From Chitinophagaceae bacterium (GTDB lineage: Bacteria > Bacteroidota > Bacteroidia > Chitinophagales > Chitinophagaceae), in the NCBI GenBank assembly GCA_016720585.1, contig JADKKH010000002.1, positions 124,001 through 188,000 on the forward strand: a stretch of DNA of 64,000 nt. Reading direction: 5' to 3'. The position numbers and the translations under genes were made by a program. Positions 36,376 through 44,612 of the stretch are shown in pieces. How positions within the stretch are numbered: position 1 is the first letter of the stretch; each line of letters opens with the position of its first letter. The notes beneath the pieces were generated by a model. The model did not search any database. It worked only from the letters and a program-made list of their open reading frames with translations, and was not told where the DNA came from.

Positions 36376-37911
36376 ATGGATCGCAAACTAATGATACAAC
36401 AACTCGAATCCACTCCAGAGTGGGATATCTGTATCATTGGCGGAGGCGCCACCGGGTTGGGCACTGCCCTGGATGCCGCTTCCAGGGGTTACAAAACCAT
36501 TTTATTTGAACAATATGATTTTGCCAAAGGCACATCCTCCCGAAGCACCAAGCTGGTTCATGGTGGTGTCCGTTATTTACAGCAGGGCAATATCAAATTA
36601 GTGATGGAAGCATTACGGGAAAGAGGCTTGCTGTTGCAGAATGCCCCGCACCTGGTGCACAATCAGAAATTTGTGGTCCCCAATTATTCCTGGTGGGAAA
36701 AAACATTTTATGGCGTTGGTCTGAAGGTGTATGATATGATGGCTGGTAAATTAGGATTAGGCCCATCCCGGTTCTTATCCAAAGAAGAAACCCTGGAATT
36801 CGCTCCTACCCTCGACCCGGAAGATCTAAAGGGGGGAATCCTGTATCATGACGGACAGTTTGATGATGCAAGACTGGCTATCAGCATAGCCCAAACAGCC
36901 GCAGGATATGGAGCCGTATTGCTTAATTATTTTCCGGTAGCTGGTTTATTAAAATTGCAAAAGAAAATAGGTGGCGTTTGGGTAAAAGATTCATTGACCG
37001 GAAAAGAGTATGAAGTAAAAAGTAAAGTTGTCATCAACGCCACCGGTGTATTCACCGATGCCATAATGAAAATGGATGATGCAAAACATGAAAACATCAT
37101 CAACCCCAGCCAGGGAATACACCTGGTTGTTGATAAAGAATTCTTACCCGGAGATACAGCCATTATGATCCCAAGAACGGATGATGGCCGGGTCTTGTTT
37201 GCGGTACCCTGGCATGAAAAAATTGTATTAGGAACAACCGATACTCCGGCTGACAATATATCCTCCGAGCCAATACCCCTGCAGGATGAAATTGATTTCA
37301 TTTTAAAGCATATGGGCCGATACCTTAGTAAAGACCCGCAGTTAAGTGATGTAAGAAGCATGTTCGCCGGGTTGCGGCCATTGGTAAAAGGCAAAACAAA
37401 AAAAACCGCCGCCCTATCAAGGGACCATTTTATCAATATCGGCGATTCAGGATTACTAACCATAACAGGCGGCAAATGGACCACCTATCGAAAAATGGCA
37501 GAGGATGTAGTTGATATTGCCATGCGGAATTATGAATTGCCCGAGAAATTCTGTAAAACAAAAGAATTAAAGCTAAACGGATATAATGAACCAGTAACTC
37601 CAGCCGAAATAACTTCGTTAAGCCCTGAAGAATTAAAAACAATTATTAAAAAATCAGTTGAGGAAGAAATGTGCATGACCGTGGAAGATTTTTTATCAAG
37701 AAGAACCAGGCAACTTTTACTGAATGCACAAGAAGCCATTAATGCGGCTCCTTTGATTGCCAAACTGATGGCAGATGAAATGAATAATGATGCCCCCGAT
37801 AGCTATCGGGGCTGGATAAAAGAACAAATTAATACCTTTAATGCAATAGCCATTAACTACCTCCCAACAACCAATAAACCCGATAGCTATTGGGAACAAA
37901 CTAAAAACTAA
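36376..37911 (+). CDS. glpD: glycerol-3-phosphate dehydrogenase (FAD)
   Basis: GlpD oxidises sn-glycerol 3-phosphate to dihydroxyacetone phosphate and gives electrons to quinone at the inner membrane. The FAD motif CIIGGGATGLGTALDA lies at residues 18-34, followed by SSRSTKLVHGGVRYLQ, a family hallmark. At 511 residues it matches the aerobic enzyme. The ATG is only 1 base after the right inverted repeat of the GxxExxY cassette, so its native upstream sequence seems to have been replaced. It is followed by glpF after 5 bases, an operon arrangement. Confidence 0.95.
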   Translation: MDRKLMIQQLESTPEWDICIIGGGATGLGTALDAASRGYKTILFEQYDFAKGTSSRSTKLVHGGVRYLQQGNIKLVMEALRERGLLLQNAPHLVHNQKFVVPNYSWWEKTFYGVGLKVYDMMAGKLGLGPSRFLSKEETLEFAPTLDPEDLKGGILYHDGQFDDARLAISIAQTAAGYGAVLLNYFPVAGLLKLQKKIGGVWVKDSLTGKEYEVKSKVVINATGVFTDAIMKMDDAKHENIINPSQGIHLVVDKEFLPGDTAIMIPRTDDGRVLFAVPWHEKIVLGTTDTPADNISSEPIPLQDEIDFILKHMGRYLSKDPQLSDVRSMFAGLRPLVKGKTKKTAALSRDHFINIGDSGLLTITGGKWTTYRKMAEDVVDIAMRNYELPEKFCKTKELKLNGYNEPVTPAEITSLSPEELKTIIKKSVEEEMCMTVEDFLSRRTRQLLLNAQEAINAAPLIAKLMADEMNNDAPDSYRGWIKEQINTFNAIAINYLPTTNKPDSYWEQTKN

Positions 37912-37916
37912 CAAAT

Positions 37917-38621
37917 ATGTCTCCATTCTTAGGTGAATTTATCGGTACAGCTGTCCTGATCATCATGGGTGATGGTGTAGTAGCCAATGTGGTATTGAAT
38001 AAAACAAAAGGCCAGAACAGCGGATGGATCGTTATCACCTTCGGTTGGGCCATCGGTGTTTTTATTGCTGTTTATATGGTCGCATCTTCCAGCGGTGCTC
38101 ACTTGAACCCCGCTGTGACAATTGCTTTAACGGTTATCGAAAAATTTTCCTGGACCGATGTTCCCCTTTATATAACAGCCCAATTATTGGGGGCAGCAAC
38201 CGGCGCCCTGTTAGTTTGGTTTAGCTATAAAAAACATTTCGAGGAAACATCGGATGCGGAGCTAAAACTGGCGGTGTTTTGTACCGGCCCCGCAATAAGA
38301 AACACCTGGCTTAATCTTTTCAGCGAAATTCTCGGTACGTTTATTTTAATTCTGGGGATTCTTTTTATTACGGCACCTTCAGCAGGTATTGGTTCATTAG
38401 ATGCACTCCCGGTCGCCCTGCTTGTTTTAGGAATTGGCTTGTCACTGGGTGGACTTACCGGCTATGCGATTAATCCCGCCCGTGATCTGGGTCCGAGGAT
38501 CATGCATGCCCTCTTACCAATACCGGGAAAAAGAGACAGCGATTGGAGTTATGCCTGGATTCCGGTTGCCGGTCCGGTAATCGGTGCATTATTGGCTGCA
38601 GGTCTAAAATTATTATTATAG
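37917..38621 (+). CDS. glpF: glycerol facilitator (aquaglyceroporin)
   Basis: This 234-residue MIP-family channel has six membrane helices and both NPA boxes: HLNPAVT near residue 63 and AINPARDLGPR near residue 183. The aspartate after the second NPAR is typical of glycerol-conducting members. With glpK and glpD it completes uptake and phosphorylation of glycerol; the phosphorylation traps it in the cell. It starts 5 bases after glpD. The 3' end overlaps the convergent acr3 gene by 6 bases. Confidence 0.94.
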   Translation: MSPFLGEFIGTAVLIIMGDGVVANVVLNKTKGQNSGWIVITFGWAIGVFIAVYMVASSSGAHLNPAVTIALTVIEKFSWTDVPLYITAQLLGAATGALLVWFSYKKHFEETSDAELKLAVFCTGPAIRNTWLNLFSEILGTFILILGILFITAPSAGIGSLDALPVALLVLGIGLSLGGLTGYAINPARDLGPRIMHALLPIPGKRDSDWSYAWIPVAGPVIGALLAAGLKLLL

Positions 38622-39692
38622 TGCCTGCTCTGATTTGTAATATTTTTTTCTGAGCCAGAAAGACAGGTTGACCAAAGCAATCAAGGCTGGTACCTCAACC
38701 AAAGGACCAATAACGCCGGCGAAAGCCTGTCCACTATTGATACCAAAGACGCCGATGGCTACAGCAATGGCTAATTCAAAATTATTTCCAGCAGCCGTAA
38801 AAGCAATGGATGCATTCTTTGAATAATCCACTCCCATTCTTTTGCCAATGAAGAAACTTACCAGGAACATAATAGCAAAATAAATAACCAAAGGAATGGC
38901 AATTCGCAAAACGTCCAGAGGAATTTTTACAATTAACTTTCCTTTTAAACTAAACATGATCATAATCGTAAACAGCAAAGCAACCAGCGTAACGGGAGAT
39001 ACCAGGGGAACAAATTTCTGCTGAAACCACTCTTCTCCTTTTAATTTAATAAGTGCATAACGGCTGATAAAGCCTGCTGCAAAAGGTATTCCCAGGTAAA
39101 TAGCCACACTTTTTGCAATTTGCCCGATTGTTATATCCACCCGGAGACTATGAAATCCAAAAAGCGGAGGTAAAACTGTGATAAACAAATAGGCATATAC
39201 GCTATACAGTAATACCTGGAATATACTGTTCAAGGCAACGAGACCGGCAGCATATTCCCGGCTTCCTTCAGCCAGTTCGTTCCACACAATTACCATGGCA
39301 ATACAACGGGCAATACCTATCAGGATAAGACCAACCATATACTCCGGGTAGTCACGAAGAAAAGTAATTGCCAGGAAAAACATTAAAAGGGGACCAATTA
39401 CCCAATTCAACAGCAGTGAAACTCCCAGTACTTTTGTATTCTTAAAAACCTCCCCCATTTTTTCATACCTGACTTTGGCCAATGGTGGATACATTATTAA
39501 TATTAAACCGATAGCCAGTGGAATATTCGTTGTACCGCTTGAAAATGAATTAATGAACCCGGAAGAGGAAGGAATAAAATAGCCAATGGCAATTCCTGCA
39601 ATCATAGCCAGAAAAATCCAGACAGTAAGAAACCTGTCTAAAAAACCTAATTTTCTTCTTTCAGCAGCCGGGGCACACTTAGTTACAGACAT
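38616..39692 (-). CDS. acr3: arsenite efflux transporter, Acr3 type
   Basis: Acr3 exports arsenite (and perhaps antimonite) across the inner membrane using the proton motive force. The 358-residue protein has about ten membrane helices. The cysteine in GIARCIAMVIVWNELAEG is the conserved, needed residue of the family. The C-terminal AGNNFELAIAVAIG is likewise typical. It follows arsR on the same strand by 18 bases. No arsenate reductase (ArsC) is found in this window, so arsenate resistance would need one from elsewhere. Confidence 0.94.
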   Translation of the reverse strand: MSVTKCAPAAERRKLGFLDRFLTVWIFLAMIAGIAIGYFIPSSSGFINSFSSGTTNIPLAIGLILIMYPPLAKVRYEKMGEVFKNTKVLGVSLLLNWVIGPLLMFFLAITFLRDYPEYMVGLILIGIARCIAMVIVWNELAEGSREYAAGLVALNSIFQVLLYSVYAYLFITVLPPLFGFHSLRVDITIGQIAKSVAIYLGIPFAAGFISRYALIKLKGEEWFQQKFVPLVSPVTLVALLFTIMIMFSLKGKLIVKIPLDVLRIAIPLVIYFAIMFLVSFFIGKRMGVDYSKNASIAFTAAGNNFELAIAVAIGVFGINSGQAFAGVIGPLVEVPALIALVNLSFWLRKKYYKSEQAL

Positions 39693-39710
39693 ACTTTCCT
39701 ATTTACTTGA

Positions 39711-40040
39711 TTAACAACATTTGTTTTTTACTGAACAGGAAATAAACAATGATTCCACTTCTGACTTAACGTTGTTCCAGGTTTTTTCATCGATACAATA
39801 ACAAACAGAAACTCCTTCTACCGTTCCCTTGATAAGACCCGCTTTTTTCAACTCCAGCAAATGCTGGGATATGGTTGACTGAGCCAGTCCCAGTTCACTG
39901 ACCAGATCACCACAAAAGCAGGTATCCATTTTCAATAATTGCTGAATAATGGCCATACGGGCAGGATGAGCCAGTGCCTTAAAAAGCAAGGCCAGTCTAT
40001 TTTGCTTGCTGGTGAAAATTTCCGATTTGGTCAAACCCAT
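39711..40040 (-). CDS. arsR: ArsR-family arsenite-responsive repressor
   Basis: This 109-residue winged-helix protein should repress the ars operon until arsenite binds. The recognition helix reads SELGLAQSTISQHLLELKKAGL. Cysteines in DTCFCGDL near residue 40 are in the place of the ELCVCDL metal-binding loop of ArsR proteins, and a further cysteine pair ends the chain (KNKCC). It is the first gene of the arsR-acr3 operon. A palindromic site lies 4 bases before its start, as expected for autoregulation. Confidence 0.92.
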   Translation of the reverse strand: MGLTKSEIFTSKQNRLALLFKALAHPARMAIIQQLLKMDTCFCGDLVSELGLAQSTISQHLLELKKAGLIKGTVEGVSVCYCIDEKTWNNVKSEVESLFISCSVKNKCC

Positions 40041-40044
40041 ATTA

Positions 40045-40060
40045 ATCGCAATATTACGAT
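40045..40060 (-). promoter_or_regulatory. candidate ArsR operator
   Basis: ATCGCAATATTACGAT is an inverted repeat with one mismatched pair, lying 4-20 bases upstream of the arsR start. The position and symmetry fit an autoregulatory ArsR site, but the consensus for this group was not tested. Confidence 0.5.
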
Positions 40061-40233
40061 TTATTTTTATTAACGCAGTTTAATGATTTAATGTTTACTA
40101 TTTTTGAAAAATAAGAAATGTATACCAGCCCGCCACAAGTATGTGTTCTTTCCAAAAGGATTCAAAGCTTTAAGCGGAGCCTAATGAAAACAACGCATAA
40201 ACTGCATTTGTTTTTAAATTAATATAAAATTCT

Positions 40234-40752
40234 ATGAAAAAATATTCCCTCTTTTTAATAACTGTTTTAATTGCTCAAACCATGCAAGCTCAAACTCCAG
40301 AAGAACGACTGAAAGAAAAAAGAATTATTCTTACCACTCCTTCAGCGCCTGTTGCTAACTATGTAAATTTGGTAAGAGTTGGTAATCTGCTTTTTCTTTC
40401 CGGGAAAGGCCCGGCAAAACCTGACGGATCCTACATTACAGGTAAAGTTGGTAAAGACCTGACTCCTGAACAGGGCTATGAAGCAGCACGATTAGCAGCC
40501 ATCAGTCATCTTTCAGTTTTGAAAACAGAGCTTGGTGATCTTACTAAAGTTAAAAGGATTGTGAAAGTGCTGGGTATGGTCAATTGCACGGATGATTTTA
40601 AAGACCAGCCCAAAGTCATTAATGGTTATAGTGACCTGATGGTAGAAATTTTCGGTGAAAAAGGAAAACATGCCAGGTCGGCAGTTGGAATGAATGCGCT
40701 ACCTATGGGTATTGCTGTTGAAGTGGAAGTGATTGTGGAAGTTGAGGATTAA
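40234..40752 (+). CDS. secreted RidA-like (YjgF/YER057c) protein
   Basis: The core (about residues 30-172) has the RidA-family fold pattern: VNLVRVGNLLFLSGKGP near the start, TPEQGYEAARLAAISHLSVLK, and AVGMNALPMGIAVEVEVI at the end. Unlike cytosolic RidA it begins with a signal peptide (LFLITVLIAQTMQAQ), so it acts outside the cytoplasm. The catalytic arginine of true imine deaminases (usually near position 105) is replaced in this subgroup by HARSAVGMN; whether it keeps activity is unclear. It is convergent with the aminotransferase gene by 9 bases. Function in the periplasm is unknown. Confidence 0.85.
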   Translation: MKKYSLFLITVLIAQTMQAQTPEERLKEKRIILTTPSAPVANYVNLVRVGNLLFLSGKGPAKPDGSYITGKVGKDLTPEQGYEAARLAAISHLSVLKTELGDLTKVKRIVKVLGMVNCTDDFKDQPKVINGYSDLMVEIFGEKGKHARSAVGMNALPMGIAVEVEVIVEVED

Positions 40753-40761
40753 TCAGGATAG

Positions 40762-41970
40762 TCAGCTTAATAACCGAATCACTTCACATGATTTTTTTAT
40801 TTGCTCTTCCGAAATAATCAAAGGCGGAGAAATGCGCAAACAGTTAGGTGCAAACAAAAACCAATCAGTCAATACTCCTTTGGTAATACAGGCATCAATC
40901 ACTTTTTTATTCGTTTCAAAAGAATCAAACTCCACCGCCATCCACAAACCAAAAGAACGGATGGCTTTTATTTTGGGACTGCGTCCGCCTTCCGGCAGAT
41001 GGGTCAGTAATGATCTGAATAGTTCTTCTTTCTTCTTTACTGTATCAATCCAGCCTTCCTCCAGCAAAGCATTCATAGCCGCCATACCCGCAGCACAACT
41101 TACCGGGTGACCGCCAAAAGTCGTGATATGTCCTAATACAGGATTGTTTGTAAAAGCATCCATCAGTTTCTTATCTGCAATAAAGGCTCCGAGCGGCATT
41201 CCACCCCCCAGGGCTTTTCCCAGCAATAAAATATCCGGCACGATATCAAAATGTTCAAACCCCCAGAGTTTGCCAGTTCGGCCAAATCCGGCCTGTATCT
41301 CATCAAGAATTAATAAGGTTCCTGTTTCCGTACATTTTTTTCGCAAAGCCTGCATCCATTCTTTTGAAGGAACGATGATGCCGGCTTCTGCCTGTACTGT
41401 TTCAGCAATCACACAGGCGGTCAACTCGGTAATATCTTGTAAGGATTCAAATGAATTATATTCCCCGTGCAGGACATCCGGCAATAACGGACGAAAAGCA
41501 TTCCTCCAATATTCATCTCCCATCACACTCAATGCTCCCTGCGTGGAGCCATGATATGATTTATTAAAACCGATGATCTGTGTCCGGCCGGTTACTCTTT
41601 TTGCCAGCTTCATAGCCCCTTCGGTTGCTTCAGAACCTGAGTTGGTAAAATAAACAGTGTTAAGGGTAGCCGGTAAATGTTCGGTAAGCAGTTGGGCATA
41701 TTGCACCTGGGGTGCTTCAATAAATTCCCCGTACACCATGATGTGCAGGTAAGCGTCTAACTGTTTTTGGATGGCTTTAATCACTTTGGGATGCCGGTGA
41801 CCAACATTGGCTACACTGATGCCACCGATAAGGTCGATGTACTCTTTTCCCGCCATATCATACAACGTACAACAATCGGCTTTCACAATTTCCAGCGCAA
41901 GGGGAGTAGCTGAGGTTTGGGCTACATGGTGTAAAAAAAGTTCCCGCTGGTTCAAGTAATTATATTTCAC
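40762..41970 (-). CDS. class III PLP aminotransferase
   Basis: This fold-type I aminotransferase resembles acetylornithine/4-aminobutyrate aminotransferases. The aspartate that binds the pyridine nitrogen is in ILDEIQAGFGRTG and the PLP lysine is in LLGKALGGGMPLGAF. GSEATEGAMKLAK supplies the phosphate-binding loop. At about 402 residues it fits. I start it at the GTG at 41970, since the residues before that come from a CTTTGCG-type repeat. The context (a RidA-like gene and a carbonic anhydrase) does not reveal the substrate, so ornithine, lysine or 4-aminobutyrate are possible donors. Confidence 0.85.
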   Translation of the reverse strand: MKYNYLNQRELFLHHVAQTSATPLALEIVKADCCTLYDMAGKEYIDLIGGISVANVGHRHPKVIKAIQKQLDAYLHIMVYGEFIEAPQVQYAQLLTEHLPATLNTVYFTNSGSEATEGAMKLAKRVTGRTQIIGFNKSYHGSTQGALSVMGDEYWRNAFRPLLPDVLHGEYNSFESLQDITELTACVIAETVQAEAGIIVPSKEWMQALRKKCTETGTLLILDEIQAGFGRTGKLWGFEHFDIVPDILLLGKALGGGMPLGAFIADKKLMDAFTNNPVLGHITTFGGHPVSCAAGMAAMNALLEEGWIDTVKKKEELFRSLLTHLPEGGRSPKIKAIRSFGLWMAVEFDSFETNKKVIDACITKGVLTDWFLFAPNCLRISPPLIISEEQIKKSCEVIRLLS

Positions 41971-42004
41971 GCAAAGAACGCAAAGGTGGCGCAAAGACGC
42001 AAAG
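41968..42004. repeat. CTTTGCG-type intergenic repeat
   Basis: Three GCAAAG words in a row (41971-42004) form a repeat reading CTTTGCG on the minus strand. It overlaps the predicted start of the aminotransferase gene and produces a spurious N-terminal extension in that frame. Confidence 0.6.
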
Positions 42005-42083
42005 AAAATATCTAACTTAGAACGACCATCCCCTCCTTGGAGGGGCGAATTTAGTACTCTTAATTCTGTGAGAAACCGGGGTG

Positions 42084-42103
42084 CCTGCCTGCCGGTAGGC
42101 AGG
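42084..42103. repeat. CTGCCGGTAG palindromic repeat, copy 4
   Basis: CCTGCCTGCCGG and its inverse TAGGCAGG make a 20-base palindrome with a single mismatch, like those at 21218, 23173 and 23233. Confidence 0.75.
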
Positions 42104-42114
42104 GGTGAGCCGAG

Positions 42115-42142
42115 CAGCGAACAGAACGTACATGTGTGCGAC
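42115..42142 (+). repeat. 28-base dispersed repeat with variable core, copy 1
   Basis: CAGCGAACAGAA, a 7-base core (CGTACAT) and GTGTGCGAC. The outer 12 and 9 bases recur exactly at 53353-53380 with a different core of equal length. Confidence 0.6.
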
Positions 42143-42216
42143 CTTTCATTGCCTCAGGGTAAACTCCAGAGACGATGCTATAAAAAACTGAAGCTGGTAA
42201 CCAAAAAAATAATCTT

Positions 42217-42753
42217 ATGCCAATAATACTTCCAGTAAAAGATAAGTCCCCCCAGTTCGGCAACAATTGTTTCATTGCCCCAAATGCCACTATCGTCGGG
42301 AATGTAACCGCAGGTGACGATTGCAGTTTCTGGTTTAATGCCGTTGTCCGGGGTGATGTAAATTTTATCAAACTGGGCAATAAGGTAAATGTGCAGGATG
42401 GGGCCTGTATTCATTGTACATTTCAAAAATGCGGAACAACAATTGGCGATAATGTCTCGATCGGGCACCATGCGATCATACATGGTTGCACACTTCATGA
42501 TAATGTGCTGATTGGCATGGGAGCCATAATAATGGATAATTCTGTGGTCCATAGTAATACCATTATCGCTGCTGGCGCTGTGGTTTTAGAGAATACTATT
42601 TGCGAAGGAGGAAGTATCTATGCCGGGGTACCTGCCCGAAAAATAAAAGACATTTCACAGGAAATGATCGGCGGGGAGATACACCGGATAGCTAATAATT
42701 ATGTGGGGTATGCTGATTGGTTCAGGGAAGAGAGCCGGGAGTCCGGAGTCTGA
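42217..42753 (+). CDS. gamma-class carbonic anhydrase-like protein
   Basis: This left-handed beta-helix protein of the gamma-CA/YrdA/PaaY family probably hydrates carbon dioxide or is an acyltransferase-like relative. Hexapeptide repeats such as VGNVTAGDDCSFWFNAVVRGD run through the chain. Zinc ligands are suggested by the histidines of GACIHCT and IGHHAIIHG. At 178 residues the length is usual. The last nine residues (REESRESGV) arise from a repeat hairpin that overlaps the 3' end, so the original end was probably shorter. It lies divergent from the aminotransferase. Confidence 0.87.
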   Translation: MPIILPVKDKSPQFGNNCFIAPNATIVGNVTAGDDCSFWFNAVVRGDVNFIKLGNKVNVQDGACIHCTFQKCGTTIGDNVSIGHHAIIHGCTLHDNVLIGMGAIIMDNSVVHSNTIIAAGAVVLENTICEGGSIYAGVPARKIKDISQEMIGGEIHRIANNYVGYADWFREESRESGV

Positions 42754-42807
42754 AGCCATGAGTAACCCCTTAAATCAGAGCGATTTTCCGTCTCCTGACT
42801 CCCGGCT
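42733..42807. repeat. GGGAGTC-type inverted repeat overlapping a gene end
   Basis: AGCCGGGAGTCCGGAG (42733-42748) pairs with CTCCTGACTCCCGGCT (42792-42807) with 15 of 16 matches. Its left arm encodes the last residues of the carbonic anhydrase-like protein. A further GACTCCCGACTCG follows. Confidence 0.65.
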
Positions 42808-42895
42808 ATCGACTCCCGACTCGTAACTCGTAGCTTTACTATTCTTAAAGCAATTATTTTTTGTTAAATTCGTTATTCAAGATATCCTGTTTACC

Positions 42896-43099
42896 ATGAA
42901 AAATCTTCGTTTTTTAATACTCCTGGTGTCCCTGTCTATGTTAGTGTCATCCTGTGGCATGTTCAGCAAACTATTCCATCGCAAAGCCGAAAAAACCGGA
43001 TGCCCCAGTAATGGAAAAAATGTAGGCGCTGAAAAAATTCTTAGTGGCGACCCCCAGGCGATGAAAGATGTTAAGAAGGCCAAAAAATTCCGGAGTTAA
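42896..43099 (+). CDS. small lipoprotein
   Basis: The 67-residue protein has a lipoprotein signal with the lipobox VSSCG (Cys20) after a hydrophobic stretch, then a lysine-rich tail. Short lipoproteins of this type are common in Bacteroidota; their function is unknown. The tail holds one more cysteine (TGCPSNGKNVGAEKI). It is preceded by a repeat and followed by a small hypothetical gene on the same strand. Confidence 0.65.
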   Translation: MKNLRFLILLVSLSMLVSSCGMFSKLFHRKAEKTGCPSNGKNVGAEKILSGDPQAMKDVKKAKKFRS

Positions 43100-43165
43100 T
43101 TTAAGGTTATGTGCAGCTATCATCTGAAAAATCCAGTCTTATGAACAAACCTAAATACCTTAACT

Positions 43166-43495
43166 ATGAGCCTCACCCTACGAACCACCCTCGGTTGTAC
43201 CGAAGCCGTTATTTCCGATGACGGTGGATTAAAAGAATTCTACCGTGTAGCTAATATCCTGAGCCAGGATTTCAATATCAGTTTCTCTCACAAAGAGGAC
43301 GATTTTGATACTATTGACTGGGAGTTTCGATTCAAAGGTCATAATATTACCCTCCATTATAGTATTTACAATGGCGTTTCAATCTTCCCGACAAAGACCC
43401 GCGATGCCCTAAGCAAGGACAACAAAGCCGTAGTTGAGCTGGCGAATGTTATTGAAGCAAAAATGTTTAAAGAAGGGCAAAAGAATATTGCTTAA
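43166..43495 (+). CDS. conserved-looking hypothetical protein
   Basis: This encodes a soluble protein of 109 residues without signal peptide or membrane segment. The strand-rich pattern (WEFRFKGHNITLHYSIYNGVSIFP) suggests an alpha/beta fold. I do not recognise a family. The ATG at 43166 begins with MSLTLRTTLGCTEAV. It lies between the small lipoprotein and rsgA (convergent), and codon use resembles neighbouring genes, so I think it is real. Confidence 0.6.
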   Translation: MSLTLRTTLGCTEAVISDDGGLKEFYRVANILSQDFNISFSHKEDDFDTIDWEFRFKGHNITLHYSIYNGVSIFPTKTRDALSKDNKAVVELANVIEAKMFKEGQKNIA

Positions 43496-43538
43496 CCTTT
43501 GATTCAGCCTAATCCGGGAATACTGTTACATAGTCCAT

Positions 43539-43640
43539 ATGTATAATAACTACTTTACTCCGTTCATCATCATCGATCGGGCCATTACCATTCTGGAAAA
43601 ACATCCTGATTTAGAATTCAGAACCGGTTCCTGGAGATAG
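43539..43640 (+). CDS. possible 33-residue small protein
   Basis: A short open frame from ATG (43539) to TAG (43640) gives 33 residues with a balanced composition and no repeat. It sits between the hypothetical protein and rsgA, ending 3 bases before the rsgA stop on the other strand. It has no recognised motif and could be chance. Confidence 0.25.
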   Translation: MYNNYFTPFIIIDRAITILEKHPDLEFRTGSWR

Positions 43641-43643
43641 TCG

Positions 43644-44570
43644 TCAATAACTCTTCTGTTCAATAGATTCCATAATACTCAGATAGCTTACATACCGGTC
43701 TTCATGAATTTCCCCGTTGACTGTAGCTTCTTTAATAGCACAACCCGGTTCATTAAAATGCAGGCAGTTATTGAACTGGCAGTTATTTAACCGGTCTCTC
43801 ATCTCCGGAAAATAATGCGATACTTCCTGCTTTTCAATATCCACGAGGCCAAATTCCCGCATTCCCGGTGTATCAATGATCCTCCCGCCAAAGGGAAGAT
43901 CAAACATTTCGGCAAATGTAGTGGTGTGCTGCCCCTTACCACTCCAGCCACTCACATCCTGTGTTTTTAATTTTATATCCGGAAACACCACATTCAGAAA
44001 AGATGATTTACCTACCCCGCTATGACCACTGATAAGTGTGGTTTTATTTTTTAATAGTGCCAATACTTCATCAACCCCTTCTTTCTTTTCGGCACTTATC
44101 AAAAAAACTTTATAACCGATCTTTTCGTACATGTCCTTCCACTGTTCATACTTCGCCAGCTCCTTGGTCTTGTACAGATCCGATTTATTAAAAACAATAA
44201 ACGGAGAAACATGATACATTTCTGAAGCCACGAGGAAGCGGTCAATAAAACCCTGCGATGTTTTGGGCTCTTTCAGTGTAGCCACCAGCATGGATTGGTC
44301 AAGATTGGCTGCTACGATATGGTGCTGATACTTATGCCTGGGTGATTGGCGGTTGATATAATTATTCCTTTTATGAATTTCATCAATGATCGCGGAATTT
44401 TCCGAATCAGACTGTGCCTCTATTTCAACAATATCCCCTACCGCTACCGGGTTGGTGGAGGTAATATCATCCATTTTCATGACACCCTTCATCCGGGCAT
44501 CCCAGAATTTTCCGGTTTCATCCTTTACGGTGTACCAGCTTCCGGTTGATTTATATACGGTTGCTTTCAT
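43644..44570 (-). CDS. rsgA: ribosome small-subunit maturation GTPase
   Basis: RsgA is a circularly permuted GTPase that helps to mature the 30S subunit. G4 (NKSD) precedes G1 (GHSGVGKSS) and G3 (DTPG), the permuted order. The N-terminal OB fold and a C-terminal zinc site (CQFNNCLHFNEPGC) complete the family pattern. I start at 44570 (MKATVYKS), and the frame continues 6 codons upstream. It follows the batA gene by 42 bases on the same strand and may be the last gene of that operon. Confidence 0.95.
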   Translation of the reverse strand: MKATVYKSTGSWYTVKDETGKFWDARMKGVMKMDDITSTNPVAVGDIVEIEAQSDSENSAIIDEIHKRNNYINRQSPRHKYQHHIVAANLDQSMLVATLKEPKTSQGFIDRFLVASEMYHVSPFIVFNKSDLYKTKELAKYEQWKDMYEKIGYKVFLISAEKKEGVDEVLALLKNKTTLISGHSGVGKSSFLNVVFPDIKLKTQDVSGWSGKGQHTTTFAEMFDLPFGGRIIDTPGMREFGLVDIEKQEVSHYFPEMRDRLNNCQFNNCLHFNEPGCAIKEATVNGEIHEDRYVSYLSIMESIEQKSY

Positions 44571-44612
44571 TGCTACGAATTTCACCAATTACATGAATAA
44601 AGAGGCATTTGA

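Larger units (their letters stand above)
41971..42216. other. repeat-rich intergenic region
   Basis: This gap carries four repeat types in a row: a CTTTGCG repeat, a CCCCTCC...GGAGGGG hairpin at 42029-42045, a CTGCC palindrome at 42084 and the 28-base repeat with a variable core at 42115. It should also include the promoters of the two divergent genes. No coding frame is supported. Confidence 0.5.

Noticed and set aside
40733..41110. 125-codon plus-strand frame at the end of the RidA-like gene
   Set aside because: It lies antisense to the well-supported aminotransferase gene and has no family features.
42060..42380. Minus-strand 106-codon frame opposite the carbonic anhydrase start
   Set aside because: Part of it is repeat sequence and the rest is antisense to the gamma-CA-like gene; no motif was seen.
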